In this document: piece by piece, positions 59,182-64,000 of the stretch
Numbering within the stretch: position 1 is the first letter of the stretch
Layout: every line of letters begins with the position of its first letter
Assembly (NCBI RefSeq): GCF_018688255.1
Contig: NZ_CP061314.1
Coordinates: forward strand, 1 to 64,000
DNA from: Polynucleobacter corsicus
GTDB lineage: Bacteria; Pseudomonadota; Gammaproteobacteria; Burkholderiales; Burkholderiaceae
Direction of reading: 5' to 3'
Length of the DNA stretch: 64,000 nt
Made by a program: the position numbers and the translations under genes
Notes under the pieces: model-generated
The model's database searches: none
The model's input: only the letters and a program-made list of their open reading frames with translations
What the model was told of the DNA's origin: nothing

Positions 59182-59517
59182 ATGATGATGGAAGTTAAAG
59201 CTATTCACAAAGGCGCCCGCATTTCTGCGCAAAAAACACGTTTGGTCGCTGATCAGATTCGTGGTTTGCCAATTGCACGCGCATTGAACATTTTGAATTT
59301 CAGCCCCAAGAAAGCTGCCTTCATTGTGAAGAAAGTTGTTGAGTCCGCAATGGCCAACGCTGAACACAATAAGGGTGCTGATATTGATGAGCTCAAGGTT
59401 TCAACAATTATTGTTGATAAGGGTACTTCCTTGAAGCGCTTCACAGCACGTGCTAAGGGTCGTGGTAATCAAATCGAAAAACAAACATGTCACATCACCG
59501 TGACCTTGAGTAACTAA
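59182..59517 (+). CDS. rplV: 50S ribosomal protein L22
   Basis: About 111 aa; lines the exit tunnel with a long beta-hairpin. Three ATGs stand in a row (59182, 59185, 59188); the AAGGGG at 59176-59181 favours 59188 by spacing. The core [19 protein letters not shown] and the tail [20 protein letters not shown] are typical. Confidence 0.96.
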   Translation: MMMEVKAIHKGARISAQKTRLVADQIRGLPIARALNILNFSPKKAAFIVKKVVESAMANAEHNKGADIDELKVSTIIVDKGTSLKRFTARAKGRGNQIEKQTCHITVTLSN

Positions 59518-59525
59518 GGGAAGAT

Positions 59526-60347
59526 ATGGGACAAAAGATAAACCCAACCGGATTCCGACTCTCGGTAACGAAGAACTGGACATCGAAGTGGTATGCAAAC
59601 AATACTGATTTTGCAAAGATGCTCAAAGAGGATGTAGATGTCCGCATCTACTTGAAAAAGAAGTTGAAGAATGCATCTGTTAGCAAGGTAATCATCGAGC
59701 GTCCTGCAAAGAATGCACGTATCACTATCTATAGCTCACGTCCAGGTGTTGTGATCGGCAAAAAAGGCGAAGATATTGAAGTGCTCCGCCGTGAACTTCA
59801 AAAGCGTATGGGCGTTCCAGTCCATGTGAATATCGAAGAAATTCGTAAGCCTGAAGTGGATGCTCAATTAATTGCTGATTCTATTACTCAGCAATTAGAG
59901 AAGCGCATCATGTTCCGTCGTGCAATGAAGCGTGCAATGCAAAATGCAATGCGCCTTGGTGCACAAGGAATCAAGATCATGTCTTCTGGTCGTTTGAACG
60001 GTGCTGAAATCGCACGTCGCGAATGGTACCGTGAAGGCCGTGTTCCACTCCATACATTGAAGGCTGATATTGATTACGCTACATCAGAAGCGGAAACAAC
60101 TTACGGCATCATCGGTGTAAAAGTTTGGGTATACAAAGGCGATACATTGGGTCGCGGTGCTGACGCTCCAGCTGTAACAGCAGAGCCAGCGGCTGATGAA
60201 AAGAAGCCACGTCGCGCACCAGCTAAAACAACCGCACGCAAACCAGCAGCTGACAGCAAGCCATTGGTTGCTGCTAAGCCAACAGTGAAGCGTGTACCGA
60301 AAGCCGTTGAAGCCGCAAGTGCTGAAGCGCAGAAGTCAGGAGAGTAA
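59526..60347 (+). CDS. rpsC: 30S ribosomal protein S3 with basic/Ala-rich C-terminal extension
   Basis: RNA-binding protein at the mRNA entry tunnel. The standard protein runs from [17 protein letters not shown] through the KH domain ([17 protein letters not shown]) to about residue 212. A further about 61 residues (213-273), rich in Ala, Lys, Pro and Arg, extend beyond the E. coli length (233). The tail is unstructured in appearance and lies on the side facing incoming mRNA. Frame is intact and rplP follows in 2 bp. Confidence 0.96.
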   Translation: MGQKINPTGFRLSVTKNWTSKWYANNTDFAKMLKEDVDVRIYLKKKLKNASVSKVIIERPAKNARITIYSSRPGVVIGKKGEDIEVLRRELQKRMGVPVHVNIEEIRKPEVDAQLIADSITQQLEKRIMFRRAMKRAMQNAMRLGAQGIKIMSSGRLNGAEIARREWYREGRVPLHTLKADIDYATSEAETTYGIIGVKVWVYKGDTLGRGADAPAVTAEPAADEKKPRRAPAKTTARKPAADSKPLVAAKPTVKRVPKAVEAASAEAQKSGE

Positions 60348-60349
60348 GC

Positions 60350-60763
60350 ATGCTACAACCAAAGCGTCGTAAGTATCGCAAGGAACAAAAGGGACGTAAC
60401 ACTGGTGTGGCAACACGCGGTAGTTCAGTAGCCTTTGGTGACTTTGGATTGAAAGCTATTGGCCGTGGTCGTTTGACTGCACGTCAGATTGAATCTGCAC
60501 GTCGCGCAATGACCCGTCACATTAAGCGTGGTGGTCGTATCTGGATTCGTATTTTCCCAGATAAGCCAATTTCACAGAAGCCAGCTGAAGTACGTATGGG
60601 TAACGGTAAAGGTAACCCAGAGTACTACGTAGCAGAAATTCAACCAGGCAAGATTTTGTACGAGATGGATGGAGTGGATGAAACATTGGCGCGTGAAGCT
60701 TTCAAGCTTGCCGCAGCTAAGTTGCCATTGCAAACCACTTTCGTGATTCGCCACTTAGGTTGA
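60350..60763 (+). CDS. rplP: 50S ribosomal protein L16
   Basis: 137 aa, late assembly protein near the A-site t[26 protein letters not shown], the [15 protein letters not shown] [28 protein letters not shown] and Arg-rich start are conserved; the Arg81 hydroxylation region is present. 2 bp after rpsC. Confidence 0.98.
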   Translation: MLQPKRRKYRKEQKGRNTGVATRGSSVAFGDFGLKAIGRGRLTARQIESARRAMTRHIKRGGRIWIRIFPDKPISQKPAEVRMGNGKGNPEYYVAEIQPGKILYEMDGVDETLAREAFKLAAAKLPLQTTFVIRHLG

Positions 60764-60777
60764 TCGGGATAGAGATT

Positions 60778-60972
60778 ATGAAAAAGACAGAATTAGCATC
60801 CAAAGACCTGGTTGCCTTGAACGCAGAATTGACAGAGCTCTTGAAGACAAGCTTCAAACTCCGTATGCAAAAAGGTACTCAGCAACTTACAAACACCAGC
60901 CAATTGGGTAAGACTAAGCGTGAAATTGCTCGCGTAAAGACTTTTATTACCCAAAAAACTGCACAGAAATAA
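60778..60972 (+). CDS. rpmC: 50S ribosomal protein L29
   Basis: 64 aa, small two-helix protein at the tunnel exit. ATG at 60778 gives [18 protein letters not shown]; an upstream TTG overlapping rplP would add six atypical residues. C-terminal [16 protein letters not shown] is conserved. Confidence 0.94.
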   Translation: MKKTELASKDLVALNAELTELLKTSFKLRMQKGTQQLTNTSQLGKTKREIARVKTFITQKTAQK

Positions 60973-60984
60973 GGAAAAAGGGAT

Positions 60985-61254
60985 ATGACAGAATTATCTA
61001 AACCCTTGCGCCGCACCCTAGTGGGTCGCGTCGTTAGCGATAAAATGCAAAAAACTGTGACTGTGCTAGTTGAGCGCCAAGTAAAACATGCGCTTTATGG
61101 CAAATATGTTGGACAGTCCAAAAAATACCACGCTCATGATGAAGCTGGTCAATACAAGATGGGTGATACCGTTGAAATTGCTGAATCTAGACCAATTTCA
61201 CGTACTAAATCTTGGGTGGTAACCCGTTTAGTTCAAGAATCAAAGGGTATTTAA
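60985..61254 (+). CDS. rpsQ: 30S ribosomal protein S17
   Basis: 89 aa, OB-fold protein. [22 protein letters not shown] and KYHAHDE with [20 protein letters not shown] are typical. Last gene of the S10 group before a hairpin and a new promoter. Confidence 0.97.
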   Translation: MTELSKPLRRTLVGRVVSDKMQKTVTVLVERQVKHALYGKYVGQSKKYHAHDEAGQYKMGDTVEIAESRPISRTKSWVVTRLVQESKGI

Positions 61255-61263
61255 AGAAATATT

Positions 61264-61300
61264 AGGGATTTTGGCAAAATCTATTGCCAAATCCCTGTTT
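61264..61300 (+). terminator. Hairpin after rpsQ (terminator or attenuator)
   Basis: AGGGAT plus TTGGCAA (bulged T) pairs with TTGCCAA plus ATCCCT over a 6-nt loop, then GTTTTA. A plausible terminator 10 bp after the rpsQ stop. Its 3' arm supplies the -35 of the next promoter. Confidence 0.65.
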
Positions 61301-61313
61301 TACGTAGTATGAT
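61284..61313 (+). promoter_or_regulatory. Predicted promoter of rplN (spc operon)
   Basis: TTGCCA (61284-61289), 18-bp spacer, TATGAT (61308-61313), followed 5 bp later by GGCTTC. Same design and start region as the rplC promoter. Leader about 120 nt. Confidence 0.7.
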
Positions 61314-61440
61314 AGTTGGCTTCTCTGGTTTTATTAGGAGAAGCAGTGTTTTTTCATTAATTCCGGGTTTTAGCTTTCGTTAAAGCCCATAGACGGAACC
61401 AAGACTGTTTGCCTTTGGCTAACAAGTTGGGGATTAAAAA

Positions 61441-61809
61441 ATGATTCAGACCGAAAGTAGATTACAGGTCGCCGACAACACAGGCGCCAGTGAAGTTTTG
61501 TGCATCAAGGTATTGGGCGGCTCTAAGCGTCGTTACGCCAGTATCGGTGATGTCATTAAGGTGACTGTAAAGTCTGCCGCTCCACGTGGCCGTGTAAAAA
61601 AAGGTGACATTTATAACGCCGTAGTGGTGAGAACCGCTAAAGGTGTACGCCGTCCAGATGGCTCATTGATTAAGTTCGATGGCAACGCTGCGGTATTGCT
61701 CAACGCTAAGTTAGAGCCAATTGGCACACGTATCTTTGGACCAGTCACACGCGAATTGCGTACTGAAAAGTTCATGAAGATCGTTTCTCTCGCCCCCGAA
61801 GTTATTTAA
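61441..61809 (+). CDS. rplN: 50S ribosomal protein L14
   Basis: 122 aa, at the subunit interface. [27 protein letters not shown] and FGPVTRELR are conserved. First gene of the spc operon; no rpsJ-type spacing. Confidence 0.98.
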   Translation: MIQTESRLQVADNTGASEVLCIKVLGGSKRRYASIGDVIKVTVKSAAPRGRVKKGDIYNAVVVRTAKGVRRPDGSLIKFDGNAAVLLNAKLEPIGTRIFGPVTRELRTEKFMKIVSLAPEVI

Positions 61810-61818
61810 GAGGCTGAT

Positions 61819-62127
61819 ATGAAAAAGATTCGTAAAGGTGATTCAGTGGTTCTGTTGACTGGCCGCGATAAGGGCAAGCAAGGAACTGTTACAGCCGTTC
61901 TCGAGAACAAATTAGTGATCGAAGGCGTAAATATTTACAAAAAGAGCGTTAAGCCAAATCCAGCAGCCGGTGTTACTGGCGGCATGATTGACAAGACGAT
62001 GCCTGTTCACATTTCTAATGTGGCTGTGGTTGACGGTAACGGCAAACCATCACGTGTTGGTATCAAACTCGTGGACGGTAAAAAGCAACGTTTCCTCAAA
62101 ACCACTGGCGCAACTTTAAGCGCATAA
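61819..62127 (+). CDS. rplX: 50S ribosomal protein L24
   Basis: 102 aa with a KOW motif ([20 protein letters not shown]), assembly initiator near the tunnel exit. 9 bp after rplN. Confidence 0.97.
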   Translation: MKKIRKGDSVVLLTGRDKGKQGTVTAVLENKLVIEGVNIYKKSVKPNPAAGVTGGMIDKTMPVHISNVAVVDGNGKPSRVGIKLVDGKKQRFLKTTGATLSA

Positions 62128-62143
62128 GGGGCACGGAGAAATT

Positions 62144-62686
62144 ATGAGCACACGTTTTCAAGAACACTATCGAGCAAAAGTTGTTGCTGATTTAATGACC
62201 AAGTTTGGCTACAAGTCGATCATGGAAGTTCCACGTATCACTAAGGTAACCCTAAATATGGGCTTGGGCGATGCAGTGAACGACAAGAAAATTATCGAAA
62301 ATGCAGTTGGTGATTTGACTAAAGTAGCAGGTCAAAAGCCAGTTGTAACAAAAGCCAAAAAAGCGATTGCTGGTTTTAAAATTCGTCAAGGCTACCCAAT
62401 TGGTGCCATGGTGACATTGCGCGGTCAGCGCATGTATGAATTTTTAGATCGTTTCGTTACTGTTGCTTTGCCACGCGTACGTGACTTCCGCGGAATTTCC
62501 GGTAAGGCATTTGACGGTCGTGGTAACTACAACATTGGCGTTAAAGAGCAAATCATTTTCCCTGAGATCGAATACGACAAAATTGATGCCCTCCGTGGTC
62601 TCAACATTAGTATTACGACGACCGCTAAGACTGACGAAGAAGCAAAAGCTTTGTTAGCAGCGTTCAAATTCCCTTTCCGCAATTAA
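62144..62686 (+). CDS. rplE: 50S ribosomal protein L5
   Basis: 180 aa, binds 5S rRNA and P-site t[42 protein letters not shown] and [30 protein letters not shown] are typical, all as in other proteobacteria. Confidence 0.98.
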   Translation: MSTRFQEHYRAKVVADLMTKFGYKSIMEVPRITKVTLNMGLGDAVNDKKIIENAVGDLTKVAGQKPVVTKAKKAIAGFKIRQGYPIGAMVTLRGQRMYEFLDRFVTVALPRVRDFRGISGKAFDGRGNYNIGVKEQIIFPEIEYDKIDALRGLNISITTTAKTDEEAKALLAAFKFPFRN

Positions 62687-62695
62687 GAGGCTAAC

Positions 62696-63001
62696 GTGGC
62701 AAAACTATCCCTAATTGAGCGCGAGAATAAGCGCGCAAAAACTGTAGAGAAGTACGCTGTAAAGCGTGCAGAACTCAAAGCAATCATTGCTGATCAATCA
62801 CGCAGCGATGAAGAGCGCTATGAGGCTCGCTTGAAGCTACAGGCACTTCCACGTAACGCAAGCCCGATTCGTCAAAGAAATCGTTGTTCATTAACCGGTC
62901 GTCCGCGCGGTGTATTCAGTAAGTTTGGTTTAGCGCGTAGCAAAATTCGTGAAATCGCTTTCCGTGGCGAAATCCCCGGTTTAACCAAGGCCAGCTGGTA
63001 A
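62696..63001 (+). CDS. rpsN: 30S ribosomal protein S14
   Basis: 101-aa long-form S14 without the zinc CxxC pairs (only one Cys, in [17 protein letters not shown]), the non-zinc type. GTG start, AAGAGG upstream. Confidence 0.97.
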   Translation: MAKLSLIERENKRAKTVEKYAVKRAELKAIIADQSRSDEERYEARLKLQALPRNASPIRQRNRCSLTGRPRGVFSKFGLARSKIREIAFRGEIPGLTKASW

Positions 63002-63025
63002 GCGGCGAAAGAATTAGGAGAACTC

Positions 63026-63421
63026 ATGAGTATCAGCGATCCAATCGCCGACATGTTGACAAGGATCCGCAATGCGCAAGCAGTGCAGAAACCCGTAGTC
63101 TTGATGCCGTCGTCAAAAGTTAAAGTAGCTATTGCAAAAGTCCTGCAGGATGAAGGTTATATCGATAGTTTTGAAATCAAAGGTGAAGCAGCTAAGCCAG
63201 TGCTACATATTGAACTCAAATACTACGCGGGCCGTCCTGTTATTGAGCGTATTGACCGTGTTTCTACACCAAGTCTACGTATCTACAAAGGCCGTCATGA
63301 CATTCCTGAAGTAATGAATGGCTTGGGCATTGCAATTATTTCAACCCCACAAGGCGTAATGACAGACCGCAAAGCACGTGCAAACGGCGTTGGTGGCGAA
63401 GTTATTTGCTACGTCGCGTAA
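63026..63421 (+). CDS. rpsH: 30S ribosomal protein S8
   Basis: 131 aa, central 16S domain binder and known repressor of the spc operon in E. coli. [20 protein letters not shown] and [19 protein letters not shown] are conserved. TAGGAGA before ATG. Confidence 0.98.
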   Translation: MSISDPIADMLTRIRNAQAVQKPVVLMPSSKVKVAIAKVLQDEGYIDSFEIKGEAAKPVLHIELKYYAGRPVIERIDRVSTPSLRIYKGRHDIPEVMNGLGIAIISTPQGVMTDRKARANGVGGEVICYVA

Positions 63422-63431
63422 GGAGAGAAAT

Positions 63432-63965
63432 ATGTCCCGCGTTGGTAAATCACCTATTCCAGTCCCTAAGGGCGCTGAAATCAGCATCAACGGTGCAAAC
63501 ATTACTGTTAAGGGTCCATTGGGCACTTTGACACATAACTTGCATCCTTCTGTTGGTTTGAAACAAGAAGACGGCGTATTGACAGTTGTTTTAAATAACA
63601 ACACACCAGAAGCTGGTGCACAGTCAGGTACAGCCCGCGCTTTGGTAAACAACATGGTTGTTGGCGTAACTGCTGGCTTTGAGCGCAAGCTCAGCTTGGT
63701 AGGCGTTGGTTACCGTGCTGCTGCCCAGGGCGATTCACTGAAATTGCAGTTAGGTTTCTCACACGACATTATTTACAACCTGCCAAAGGGTGTAAAAGCT
63801 GAGACCCCAACTCAAACTGAAATCATTATCAAAGGTTCCAACAAGCAGCAAGTTGGCCAGGTTGCTGCTGAAGTTCGCGCATACCGTTCACCAGAGCCAT
63901 ACAAAGGCAAAGGCGTTCGCTACGTGGATGAGGTTGTACACCTGAAAGAAACTAAGAAGAAGTAA
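63432..63965 (+). CDS. rplF: 50S ribosomal protein L6
   Basis: 177 aa, near the sarcin-ricin loop. [16 protein letters not shown] and the C-terminal [20 protein letters not shown] are typical. ATG at 63432 chosen because GGAGAG lies just upstream; the frame extends earlier into rpsH but that part is not L6. Confidence 0.97.
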   Translation: MSRVGKSPIPVPKGAEISINGANITVKGPLGTLTHNLHPSVGLKQEDGVLTVVLNNNTPEAGAQSGTARALVNNMVVGVTAGFERKLSLVGVGYRAAAQGDSLKLQLGFSHDIIYNLPKGVKAETPTQTEIIIKGSNKQQVGQVAAEVRAYRSPEPYKGKGVRYVDEVVHLKETKKK

Positions 63966-63978
63966 GCGAGATTAGAAA

Positions 63979-64000
63979 ATGAATAAAGACGAATCCAGAC
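63979..64000 (+). CDS. rplR: 50S ribosomal protein L18, 5' fragment
   Basis: Only the first seven codons (MNKDESR) are in the window. The place after rplF in the spc operon and this start fit L18 of related bacteria. Cut by the window edge, not a real truncation. Confidence 0.75.

Overview
The window reads as the replication-origin end of a chromosome from a betaproteobacterium of the Burkholderiales. The best match by gene content and protein sequence is a small-genome freshwater Polynucleobacter-like organism. This rests on the dnaA-dnaN-gyrB start, on protein families typical of Burkholderiales (the DUF3717-type small protein, the rsmI-diaA-BON-cytochrome c cluster, the 16S-Ile-Ala-23S-5S operon), and on moderate GC. 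Species assignment is recognition only; no database search was made. Apart from gcvH, a zinc-ribbon ORF, a desaturase, one tRNA, rsmI and a GNAT gene, everything lies on the + strand, as expected for highly expressed genes co-oriented with replication.

Region 1 (1-6054): dnaA, an intergenic oriC-like cluster of DnaA boxes, dnaN, gyrB, a SET-domain protein and a small DUF3717-like protein. Region 2 (6126-10784): a five-gene branched-chain amino acid/amide type ABC importer (two ATPases, a periplasmic binding protein, two permeases) closed by a UUCG-loop terminator. Region 3 (10921-15262): mnmG-rsmG-parA-parB. One parS-like site overlaps the predicted mnmG promoter and a perfect parS lies inside the mnmG coding sequence, so the partition proteins and two candidate binding sites sit together. 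Region 4 (15331-23620): the complete F1Fo ATP synthase operon, with an AtpI-like first gene and hemE at its end.

Region 5 (23621-31734): housekeeping and less conserved genes: priA behind an AT-rich spacer with four DnaA-box-like sequences, gcvH, a tiny zinc-ribbon protein, a membrane desaturase, tRNA-Arg, a small membrane-anchor protein, rsmI, diaA, a dolP-like BON lipoprotein, a cytochrome c and an acetyltransferase. Region 6 (31735-37406): one complete rRNA operon with promoter, boxA elements, RNase III-type stems, tRNA-Ile and tRNA-Ala, 5S and terminator. Region 7 (37478-64000): tRNA-Tyr/Gly/Thr, tuf, tRNA-Trp, secE-nusG, rplKAJL-rpoBC, rpsL-rpsG-fusA-tuf, then the S10/spc ribosomal protein cluster, running off the end inside rplR.

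No mobile element, CRISPR array, prophage or clearly novel multi-gene system was found; this is core genome. The most interesting signals are small: the parS/promoter overlap, the DnaA-box cluster before priA, two ribosomal protein promoters whose -35 hexamers lie in the arm of an upstream hairpin, Ala-rich tails on L10 and S3, an apparently heme-less cytochrome anchor, and an Arg-for-Lys Walker A in the second importer ATPase.
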